A stretch of DNA of 6,377 nucleotides from JBLNBQ01 sp050260095 (GTDB taxonomy: Bacteria > Bacillota > UBA5301 > DYFA01): positions 1-6,377 of the forward strand of contig JBLNBQ010000187.1 of assembly GCA_050260095.1 (NCBI GenBank), read 5' to 3'. Of the stretch, positions 1 through 5,111 are shown piece after piece. Position numbers and translations under genes: made by a program. Position 1 is the first letter of the stretch. Each line of letters starts with the position of its first letter. The notes below the pieces were generated by a model. That model did no database searches. It was not told the DNA's origin and was given only the letters and a program-made list of their open reading frames with translations.

Positions 1-40
1 GACTCCCGGACCGGGGCGGCGTGCGCCCGGTGCACGGCCA

Positions 41-64
41 GACCCCGGCAGGGCTGGCGGGGTC
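41..64 (-). other. GC-rich hairpin downstream of the cytochrome c-like gene
   Basis: Inverted repeat with 7-bp arms (41-47 and 58-64) and a 10-nt loop. It abuts the larger hairpin at 64-90, sharing base 64, so the minus-strand transcript would carry two hairpins in tandem just after the cytochrome c-like gene. No T-run follows, so this is not a standard intrinsic terminator. It may serve as a 3'-end or stability structure, or simply be GC-rich chance. Confidence 0.4.
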
Positions 65-90
65 GACCCGGCGCTTACAGCGCCGGGTCG
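64..90 (-). terminator. Perfect 11-bp hairpin enclosing a stop codon (possible T-less terminator)
   Basis: The arms 64-74 and 80-90 are perfectly complementary over 11 bp, with a 5-nt loop at 75-79. The loop contains the TAA stop (75-77, minus strand) of the cytochrome c-like gene, so the last four sense codons form one arm. A stem this stable is unlikely to be accidental and is well placed to end or protect the transcript. No T-tract follows on the minus strand, so termination is inferred and not shown. Confidence 0.45.
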
Positions 91-842
91 GCGTGACATT
101 CGTTGCACCGGTGCCGGACGCCCTGCCGCAGGTCGGACGCGAGGCGCGTCCCCGCCCGCCGGTCGTGGGCCCGCAGGATCTGCTGGCCCGTCTTCGTCCA
201 CCCGTGACAACCACCGCAGTCCATCTCGTCGGAGAGGGCCAGCACGACGTCGTCCAGCTCCGCCAGGACCCTGCCCGTCCGTTCGTCCCGGGCGGTCAGG
301 CGCGCCACCTGATAGGGGTTGACCAGCGTGGCGTCGTCCGCGTACGGCAGGACGGGCAGGAAGTCGGCCTTCCAGTAGCGTCCCGAAGGGTCTGCGTACA
401 TGCGGCCCTTGAGGCCCAGGCCGGTCAGGCCGGCCTCCGGCACCAGGGGATAACCGTAGGAGGCGGCGTAGCGCCAGAAGTTGCTCTTGCCCAGGGAATA
501 GGTGTTGTTCTTGACCTCGTACTCAACCACGATGCCGCGGGTGACCGGCTTGCCGCCGTTCTTTCGGTCGAAGACCTGGGCTCTGAGGTTGACGCCCGGC
601 GGCAGGATGAAGAACTCGGAGTAGTCGGGTTGGATGCAGTGCATCCCCAGCTCGGTATAGGCGAGGATGACGTAGTCCGCCGCGGCGGCGGGCGAAGGGC
701 GCGCCGCCACCGGCGAGGCAGGAGCAGACAGCCAGCTCCCCTCCCCAGTTACCGGGATCCCACCGAACTGATAAGAGAGCAGTCCCACCAAGGCCAGCGC
801 CGCTCCGCTCCCCAGCGCCTTCCAGAGCCATCCGGCCTTCAC
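75..842 (-). CDS. Diheme c-type cytochrome-like exported protein (possibly truncated)
   Basis: 255 residues from the GTG at 840-842. This start is preferred because GGGAGG (851-856) lies 8 nt upstream; the longer reading from a GTG at 849-851 would overlap that Shine-Dalgarno sequence. Residues 9-26 form a hydrophobic segment after a Lys/Trp-rich start, and an Ala/Pro-rich linker runs to about residue 55, which indicates a signal peptide or N-terminal membrane anchor facing outward. A domain beginning YVILAYTELGMHC (57-69) resembles a family of multiheme-associated exported proteins, known mainly from metal-reducing and other anaerobic bacteria, that I recognise only by pattern. Two CxxCH heme c sites are present: CGGCH (209-213) and CNECH (246-250). 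The protein ends five residues after the second site, in the loop of a perfect hairpin. Relatives that I recall continue past this point, so a premature end is possible. The role is inferred as periplasmic electron transfer; substrate and partner are unknown. Confidence 0.8.
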   Translation of the reverse strand: MKAGWLWKALGSGAALALVGLLSYQFGGIPVTGEGSWLSAPASPVAARPSPAAAADYVILAYTELGMHCIQPDYSEFFILPPGVNLRAQVFDRKNGGKPVTRGIVVEYEVKNNTYSLGKSNFWRYAASYGYPLVPEAGLTGLGLKGRMYADPSGRYWKADFLPVLPYADDATLVNPYQVARLTARDERTGRVLAELDDVVLALSDEMDCGGCHGWTKTGQQILRAHDRRAGTRLASDLRQGVRHRCNECHADPAL

Positions 843-850
843 GCCTTGCA

Positions 851-856
851 CCTCCC
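851..856 (-). promoter_or_regulatory. Ribosome-binding site deciding the cytochrome c-like start
   Basis: The minus strand reads GGGAGG here. It is 8 nt from the GTG at 840-842 but directly overlaps the alternative GTG at 849-851, so it argues for the shorter protein. Confidence 0.6.
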
Positions 857-894
857 GTCAGGAGCCGGAACAACTCTATGCGCGCTCGCCCGGG

Positions 895-913
895 AAAACG
901 CGCCCTTGGCGCG
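895..913 (-). terminator. Candidate intrinsic terminator on the minus strand
   Basis: On the minus strand a 6-bp all-GC stem (arms 908-913 and 899-904, loop 905-907) is followed at once by TTTT (898-895). It lies about 180 nt beyond the lipoprotein stop and about 50 nt before the cytochrome c-like start. It could end the lipoprotein transcript or attenuate the cytochrome gene. The stem is short and the T-run is only four bases. Confidence 0.4.
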
Positions 914-942
914 GACTTCTTGCTTCGCCACGAATTACCAAC

Positions 943-1094
943 GTGGAAACCGGCTACGGGTCCCACGGTATCGGCTTGGGCCTCCCCAGATGTCGCGACA
1001 TCGTTCTCCGCCACGGGGGACGGATCTGGGTGTGGAGAGCCGGGAGGGCGCCGGTTCCGCCTTCCACGTCCGGTTGCCGCTCGCCCCTGCCTAG
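943..1094 (+). pseudogene. C-terminal relic of a sensor histidine kinase, frameshifted
   Basis: Read on the plus strand in two frames, this is the end of a HATPase_c (histidine kinase ATP-binding) domain. The first frame (943-1032) gives HGIGLGLPRCRDIVLRHGG followed by RIWV, which is the G-box lid and the following helix. The second frame (1035-1094) gives ESREGAGSAFHVRLPLAPA and then TAG. The two parts join exactly as the family consensus (GGRIWVES-G-GS-F-V-LP) if the extra TG at 1033-1034, part of a TGTG run, is ignored. Upstream of about 930 no frame shows the N box, F box or phospho-acceptor His, so roughly 50 residues remain of a kinase normally several hundred long. Its stop overlaps the stop of the convergent lipoprotein gene. 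It is almost certainly non-functional; a sequencing error could explain the frameshift but not the missing 5' part. Confidence 0.72.
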
Positions 1095-1798
1095 TTCTGC
1101 TCGAGCACGAACTCCAGGTGATGAATCTCGCCGCCATACGGCACTTTCACATAGAAACGCTCCGCGTAGGCGGGATCGTACTCCACCGCCACGACACCCT
1201 CCACGCTCTGGCCCGGAAAGAGGGTCGTGCGGCTCAGCAGCACCTTGCCCCAGGTGTGCAGGTCGCGTTCGCTGCGACGGGCGTCCCTGACCAGGTGGAA
1301 GAAGTCGTCCGGGTCGGGGCCGTTCTCGACGTAGGTGGTGCTGGTCCAGTAGTGGCCGTGATACCCGTGGTGCTCCACGATGCGGGTCGTTGTATGCCGG
1401 CCGGCAAAGGCATGCAGCGCTTGCGCGAAGAGAAGGACGTTCCGTTCGGTGCGCAGCCGGTCGAGGTACTCGTTCGCCGAGTAGACGTGCAGGTAGCGCC
1501 GGCCGCTCCTCCCCTCGGCCTCCACTGCGATGTCCTCGGGGATGGCGTCGAACCGCTCCCCGGACCGGTTGTTATACCCGACGTGCAGGAACAGCTGATT
1601 CTCGCCCCGCGCCCCCGAGACCGCCACGGAGAGGCCAAAGCCGCCGTTGGCGAGGGCGGCCGCCCGCCCATCCACATAGATGGTGGTCACCTGTGGGTCG
1701 CTGCCGGTCACCGGGACCAGTTGCTTGCCCGTGCAACCGGCAAGCAGGAGGGCCGCCCCGCCGAGCAGCAGTCCGAGCCAGAGACGCTTCACTCTCAT
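1091..1798 (-). CDS. Lipoprotein of unknown family with a His-rich motif
   Basis: 235 residues from an ATG with GGGAG (1808-1812) about 9 nt upstream. The N-terminus is a textbook lipoprotein signal: MRVKR, then a Leu/Ala/Gly-rich segment, then a lipobox ending LLAGC with the lipidated cysteine at residue 22. The mature protein alternates short beta-like hydrophobic stretches. At residues 142-151 there is a cluster (EHHGYHGHYW) with four histidines at 143, 144, 147 and 149, which could bind metal. The C-terminal part (TTLFPGQSVEGVVAVEYD, and later VPYGGEIHHLEF) looks like a beta-sandwich domain seen in other uncharacterised exported proteins. I do not recognise a named family or function. The gene is probably monocistronic: its 5' neighbour is a degraded ktrA and its 3' neighbour is a convergent kinase relic that shares the CTAG stop. 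The coding frame is intact. Confidence 0.82.
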   Translation of the reverse strand: MRVKRLWLGLLLGGAALLLAGCTGKQLVPVTGSDPQVTTIYVDGRAAALANGGFGLSVAVSGARGENQLFLHVGYNNRSGERFDAIPEDIAVEAEGRSGRRYLHVYSANEYLDRLRTERNVLLFAQALHAFAGRHTTTRIVEHHGYHGHYWTSTTYVENGPDPDDFFHLVRDARRSERDLHTWGKVLLSRTTLFPGQSVEGVVAVEYDPAYAERFYVKVPYGGEIHHLEFVLEQN

Positions 1799-1874
1799 TC
1801 CATTTCACTCCCGGATGGATCGATGTTGGTGCAGGCGTTCCCCTCCACCGCGATGCGCCGGAGGGCGAGACGGT

Positions 1875-1923
1875 CACCGGTCCCACGCCGCCCTCCAGCG
1901 GACCCCTGAAGGTGGGGCCGGTG
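1875..1923. repeat. Inverted repeat with 12-nt arms between the ktrA relic and the lipoprotein gene
   Basis: Arms 1875-1886 and 1912-1923 surround a 25-nt GC-rich spacer. As plus-strand RNA all 12 positions pair, with one U-G wobble at 1881/1917. As minus-strand RNA that position is an A-C mismatch. No T-run follows on either strand. On the minus strand it begins two bases after the end of a 45-codon open frame and 77 nt before the lipoprotein start, so a leader structure or the end of an upstream transcript are both possible. Confidence 0.45.
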
Positions 1924-1924
1924 G

Positions 1925-2062
1925 TCAGGCCGCCAGCGCCACGAGTTCCTCGCCGAAGGCCAGCGTCGCGGTAGCCCAGGAGGCGCCGGGCGGCGGGATG
2001 GGGCGCCTCCCCTGGAAGCAATCTTCCACGGCTGGCGCGTTTACCCTGCCAAAGTCCGCCAT
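1925..2062 (-). other. Orphan 45-codon open frame, probably a gene scrap
   Basis: A frame beginning MADFGRVNAPAVED and ending ATLAFGEELVALAA then TGA shows strong G/C preference at third codon positions and a plausible amphipathic C-terminus. It has no convincing ribosome-binding site, and its 5' end overlaps the out-of-frame tail of the ktrA relic. In the same frame the reading stays open further upstream. It may be the 3' end of a gene whose front was deleted, joined to the ktrA break at about 2143. I do not recognise the sequence, and chance in GC-rich DNA is quite possible. Confidence 0.2.
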
Positions 2063-2646
2063 CCGGGTCCGGGAGAGGCCCCCCCGGGCGCTGCCATGAC
2101 GCCGGCCGGCATGGGTCCTCTCCGGCAGCCCGCTGGCCTTTGCCGAAGGCTCTTTCCGAAGCTCTGTTCGGGCGCCATGATCTCCACGATGCTATAGCCG
2201 GGAGCAAACGCGATGTAGTCCATGAGATTCGTAGTCGTGAGGGAGTTGGCAATGCGCTCCCCCATCTCCCGTTCGGGACGGACGACGCGATCCACTCCCA
2301 TCCGCTCCAGCACTCGGGCGTGCAGCTCGGTGGTGGCCTTGGCGACCACGTAGGGCACCTCCATCTCCTTGAGCATCAACGAGATGAGGATGCTGGCCTG
2401 GATGTTTGACCCGATCGCCACGACGGCGACATCCACGTTGCGCAGGCCCAACTCCGCTACGGACGTCTCGTCGGTAACGTCGGCTTGAACAGCATGGGTC
2501 ACCTCACCGGCGATGGCGTTCACCAGGCGTTCATCCTTGTCGACGACCAGGACATCCGCACCCGTGGCTGCGAGATTACGAGCGACACTCGTTCCGAAAC
2601 GCCCCAAGCCAATGACCGCGAAACTCTTCCTCTTGGTGCTAGCCAA
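2041..2646 (-). pseudogene. ktrA: KtrA/TrkA-type potassium channel regulator, C-terminally truncated
   Basis: The frame starts at a TTG (2644-2646) with GGAGGGG 7 nt upstream. Residues 8-140 are a full RCK_N domain: the Rossmann motif VIGLGRFGTSVA (11-22), Asp36 at the end of the second strand for the nucleotide ribose, and the helix-strand pattern through VPYVVAKATTELHARVLERMG. The start of the RCK_C domain follows (GYSIVEIMAPEQSFGKSLR, ending at 168). After codon 168 (about 2143) similarity stops and 33 Arg/Pro/Gly-rich residues lead to the stop. Intact KtrA proteins run to about 220 residues with a complete RCK_C domain that binds c-di-AMP. None of the three minus frames downstream restores that domain, so this is a deletion or junction and not a simple frameshift. 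The RCK_N part could still fold, but normal regulation is unlikely, and the partner ktrB is also broken. Confidence 0.8.
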
Positions 2647-2653
2647 CTCTTAT

Positions 2654-2660
2654 CCCCTCC
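2654..2660 (-). promoter_or_regulatory. Ribosome-binding site for the TTG start of the ktrA relic
   Basis: GGAGGGG on the minus strand, 7 nt before the TTG at 2644-2646, within the 20-nt gap after the ktrB relic. It supports the unusual start codon and shows that the ktrA front end is preserved. Confidence 0.65.
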
Positions 2661-2666
2661 GATTGC

Positions 2667-3179
2667 CTACCCTACAAGGACACGCTCCTCGGCCAAGCGG
2701 GTCTGGTGCTGTCTCTGTCTGGCCGCGATGGCTGCGGCGAGTGTCAGCGGTCCGACCCGGCCCGTGTACATCAAGCCGATCATCAGCCACGGTCCCAAGT
2801 CGGAAAGTCTGGTCGTGATGCCGGTGGTCAAACCGACCGTGCCGAAAGCCGAAGTGGCCTCGAACAACAGTCGGACAGGCGTGAACTTCTCGGAAAAAGT
2901 CAGGATCATGGTCGTGACCAGGAGCAGAATGGAGGCCAGGCTCACGATGGCCAGCGCCCGGCGAACCACCTCTGCCGGAATCCTCCGCCGGAAAAGCGCT
3001 GTGTCGCCGTCGCCTCGGACTGTGGCCCAGACGGTGGCGAAGAGTATACCGCTGGTGGAGGTCTTGACACCGCCTCCGGTCGAGCCCGGGGAGGCGCCGA
3101 TGAACATCAGGACGATCATAAGGATCCACGTCGAGGGGTGCAGTGCCTTCAGTGCAGCGATCACGGCAAAGTCTACCAC
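2667..3179 (-). pseudogene. ktrB: KtrB/TrkH-type potassium transporter, C-terminal fragment only
   Basis: About 170 codons encode the last third of a KtrB/TrkH K+ translocating subunit. Residues 18-40 include FIGASPGSTGGGVKT, the conserved loop in the third-domain M2 helix. Residues 75-95 are a membrane helix. The fourth pore loop is at 105-121 with the filter-like SAFGTVGLTTG. The last helix carries the conserved Arg in GRVGPLTL (140-147). Family members are about 440-480 residues with four such pore domains; here domains 1 and 2 and most of 3 are absent. Similarity begins at about VDFA, right where the third filter should end. Only 283 bases separate this from fdhE, too few for the rest, and in frame there is a stop at 3210-3212. 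The nominal GTG start has a poorly spaced AGGAAGA. It cannot form a K+ pore as encoded. It precedes ktrA' in normal operon order. Confidence 0.82.
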
Positions 3180-3462
3180 TCTTCCTGGGCGTTGATGCCG
3201 AGCAGAAGGTTACACCGATTAGGTATAATATTCCTTTTCCTGGGGGGACAGCTCTCCGGGCCGACTCAGGCAGCCACCTTTGGACTCCTTTGGTCAGAGC
3301 GCCCCACGCGCCCCCACCGGGTGCAGGATGCGACAAACCGGGCTTCCGGCCATGAATGGCCGATAGCCCGGTTCTCCGCTGCTTCCCCAGGGGCGAGCGC
3401 TGCTTGACCGAGTAAGGCCCTCGGCGCAAGGAAGAGACGCACCCGCCACTGTTTAGGACCGG
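3180..3462. other. Gap between fdhE and the ktrB relic: structured, no gene seen
   Basis: 283 bases with no convincing coding sequence on either strand. It holds a strong hairpin (3336-3373), a small 5-bp hairpin on the minus strand at about 3408-3424, and an AT-rich patch (3215-3237) that contrasts with its surroundings. The 5' two-thirds of ktrB should be here if the gene were intact but is not found in any frame. No T-run marks an fdhE terminator. Confidence 0.6.
3336..3373. repeat. Strong 38-nt imperfect palindrome
   Basis: The outer arms are 9 bp (3336-3344 with 3365-3373). After a 2x2 internal loop (3345-3346 and 3363-3364) come inner arms of 7 bp (3347-3353 with 3356-3362), so the structure is almost fully symmetric. 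No T-run follows on either strand. Candidate roles are an mRNA 3'-end structure for fdhE, part of a leader RNA, or one copy of a dispersed palindromic element; one window cannot separate these. Confidence 0.55.
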
Positions 3463-4311
3463 CTACTGCGCGACCTCCGGCTCCCTCGTATACCCTCGCT
3501 CCTGCGCCACCTGGTCGAGCGTCTGCGTCTCCAGGTCGGCCAGGAATAGGTCGAAGCCCTGTTCGGTCTTGCCCCGCTGGTCGGCAACCTTTAGATAGCC
3601 CTTGCACCGGTCGCAGGCGTGAATCTGATAGCCGGGAACCTCCTCGACGTCGAGTTCCACCAGGTCGGTGTGGTCCTCGGTGCCGCAGTGCACGCACGCC
3701 AGCCGCTTGAAGCCCCATTCCCAGTCGCAGAGCGGGCAGACCAGCCTGCGCTGGCCTTCCTGGGCGAGGCGTCCGAAGACGCCCTTCTGCCCGCAGACCG
3801 GACAGCGGTTATGCTTCCACCATTCGTCGTTGACGTACCTCCCGAGCCCGCTAGCATAGCGCCGGAAGAACGGCCGCATCGCCATCATGACGAGGTAGGC
3901 GAAGAGTTGCTTGTCCACGCCCCGGCTTTCCGCCAACTGAAGCACGCTCGAAAGATCTTCGGAGAAGAAACCCTGCACGATCTGGTCGTGCGGCCACGGC
4001 ATCCGGGCGATCGCCGCCGCCTCCTCGGAGCGTCCCTGCTGGTGGCGCCAGAAGACGTTCAAAACCCGGTCGAACGCCTGCCCGAAGGCGTCGAAGTCCA
4101 CCGGAACCGATTCCAGCACGGCAAGGGGGGCTCCCCCTTTGAGCGTGATCTCCGCCTCGGGTTCGCTCGCCGTCAGCTTGACCCGCGGCAACCCCGCCTC
4201 GATCTCCCGCAGGGTCTGGGACAATTCCCGGTAGTAGGCCAGCGTGTTCGCCAGTTCCGGCATCCGTTGCTCGAGCTCGCTGACCTTGGCGTCCAGTTCT
4301 TTCAGGTCCAT
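3463..4311 (-). CDS. fdhE: Formate dehydrogenase accessory protein FdhE
   Basis: 282 residues from an ATG with GGAGGAGG 6 nt upstream. The frame stays open further upstream into fdnI, but that part has no family resemblance and is not used. Residues 1-40 are a helical, coiled-coil-prone start; the middle is helical. The C-terminal half has four CxxC pairs (Cys170/173, 192/195, 206/209, 233/236) in the order and context typical of FdhE, including CPVCG and CDRCKGYLKV. These form rubredoxin-like metal sites. FdhE is a cytoplasmic protein that binds the catalytic subunit of respiratory formate dehydrogenases and is needed for their activity; its exact biochemical step remains debated. Length is slightly below the E. 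coli protein (about 309). Its place directly after fdnGHI supports the assignment. The 122-nt gap with hairpins and the very strong ribosome-binding site suggest separate control of its dose. Confidence 0.93.
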   Translation of the reverse strand: MDLKELDAKVSELEQRMPELANTLAYYRELSQTLREIEAGLPRVKLTASEPEAEITLKGGAPLAVLESVPVDFDAFGQAFDRVLNVFWRHQQGRSEEAAAIARMPWPHDQIVQGFFSEDLSSVLQLAESRGVDKQLFAYLVMMAMRPFFRRYASGLGRYVNDEWWKHNRCPVCGQKGVFGRLAQEGQRRLVCPLCDWEWGFKRLACVHCGTEDHTDLVELDVEEVPGYQIHACDRCKGYLKVADQRGKTEQGFDLFLADLETQTLDQVAQERGYTREPEVAQ

Positions 4312-4317
4312 CTTCCG

Positions 4318-4325
4318 CCTCCTCC
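4318..4325 (-). promoter_or_regulatory. Very strong ribosome-binding site of fdhE
   Basis: GGAGGAGG on the minus strand, 6 nt before the ATG at 4309-4311. It fixes the fdhE start well inside the longer open frame, which otherwise runs back to 4656 within fdnI. Confidence 0.8.
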
Positions 4326-4335
4326 GCAAGGGAAA

Positions 4336-4363
4336 GGGGCCTGGGGAGAGTCCGCCAGGCCCC
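4336..4363 (-). terminator. Hairpin in the fdnI-fdhE gap (attenuator or processing site)
   Basis: A perfect 9-bp GC stem (4336-4344 with 4355-4363) with a 10-nt loop. On the minus strand it is followed by TTTCCCTT, a weak T-rich tail, and lies 10 nt before the fdhE ribosome-binding site. It could partly terminate transcription after fdnI or protect the upstream mRNA, giving less fdhE than fdnGHI. A smaller 5-bp hairpin (4399-4403 with 4414-4418) lies upstream. Confidence 0.5.
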
Positions 4364-4433
4364 CTGTGGCTTAGTTTGTGATGCTCAGCCGGATTCCTGC
4401 CAGCCACTCCCGACTGGCGCTTCCGCCCCGTGA

Positions 4434-5108
4434 CTACTTCGTGGCCACCTTCCGGTACCACTTGCCGTAGTGTTCCTTGCAGAACTCGGCGGAGGCCCAG
4501 CCCGTCGTGATGCCTTCCAGAGCGGCCCGCATCTTCGGATGCGCAACCGAGAGGAAGATATGCACGCAGAGCATGGCGCACATGCCGAGGAAGGACAGGT
4601 CGTGCACCGGGTAGGCCAGGCGCACCAGCCACTGCGGGAACGACTGCGGCCACCACATGACGATACCGGACGCCGTAAGCCCGAGGCCCGTGAAGAAGGT
4701 CAACAGCGAGTTGAACTTCTCACCGGCGTTGAACTTGGGCGCATCCGGAAGGTCAGCGTGGCGTCCCAGGATCTCGGGGAAGTAGCCCATCATGAGCTTG
4801 ACGTCGTCCATATCCCAGTGGAACATCTCCTGGAACCACTCCTTGGCTCCTCTCGGGGAGAAGATGACCAGGAGCGGGAGGGAGACCAGGGCGTACGGCA
4901 CCGCGAAGACCCGGTGCAGCAGGCGGGTGTTGACCACGCCGCCGACCAGCTTCGCGAACCAGCCCGCCCCGCCCGGGGCGAAGAGGACGAGTCCGGTGAG
5001 GAGCAGGGCAAAGAAGCTGATGGTGTGAATCCAGTGAGCGGCGATCTCCACCGGGTCGAACCGGTAGATCTTGCCGTCGCGGACGGTTCCGATCTTGATC
5101 TTGGCCAT
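4434..5108 (-). CDS. fdnI: Formate dehydrogenase gamma subunit, cytochrome b556
   Basis: 224 residues, close to E. coli FdnI (217). It anchors the complex and passes electrons from FdnH through two b hemes to quinone, menaquinone in the E. coli enzyme. Four membrane helices are visible at about 28-46, 66-83, 132-152 and 168-190. Likely heme ligands, by alignment from memory with FdnI, are His25, His65, His169 and His183; the last two keep the 14-residue spacing of E. coli His155/His169. Family signatures include the AAHWIH start, KFNAGEKFN before helix 3, and the tail ALEGITTGWASAEFCKEHYG followed by KWYRK. The start lies 3 nt after the fdnH stop, with GGGGTG about 9 nt upstream inside the end of fdnH, so translation is probably coupled. 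Confidence 0.95.
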   Translation of the reverse strand: MAKIKIGTVRDGKIYRFDPVEIAAHWIHTISFFALLLTGLVLFAPGGAGWFAKLVGGVVNTRLLHRVFAVPYALVSLPLLVIFSPRGAKEWFQEMFHWDMDDVKLMMGYFPEILGRHADLPDAPKFNAGEKFNSLLTFFTGLGLTASGIVMWWPQSFPQWLVRLAYPVHDLSFLGMCAMLCVHIFLSVAHPKMRAALEGITTGWASAEFCKEHYGKWYRKVATK

Positions 5109-5111
5109 CGC

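Noticed and set aside
21..1094. Plus-strand open frame of 357 codons
   Set aside because: Most of it is the shadow of the cytochrome c-like gene. Only its last 19 residues are meaningful, as the end of the kinase relic.
2101..2110. GCCGGCCGGC palindrome near the ktrA break as a recombination site
   Set aside because: Such short GC palindromes are frequent at this base composition, and no second copy was seen at the other breaks.
1928..2143. Missing KtrA RCK_C domain in another frame
   Set aside because: All three minus-strand frames were read and none shows the RCK_C pattern, so a simple frameshift does not explain the truncation.
3224..3229. Perfect TATAAT on the plus strand
   Set aside because: No -35 element lies at 16-18 nt (the nearest TTGATG is 26 nt away) and no plus-strand gene follows. 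On the minus strand the same patch has no good -35 either.
3336..3373. Intrinsic terminator for fdhE
   Set aside because: The stem is strong but no T-run follows on the minus strand, so it is listed only as a palindrome.
3443..3451. CCGCCACTG, reminiscent of the cobalamin riboswitch B12 box
   Set aside because: It is on the plus strand, antisense to the end of the fdhE region, without the other conserved riboswitch elements and with no gene downstream.
4312..4656. N-terminal extension of fdhE back into fdnI
   Set aside because: There is no FdhE-like sequence there, it overlaps fdnI in another frame, and the strong GGAGGAGG site fixes the start at 4311.
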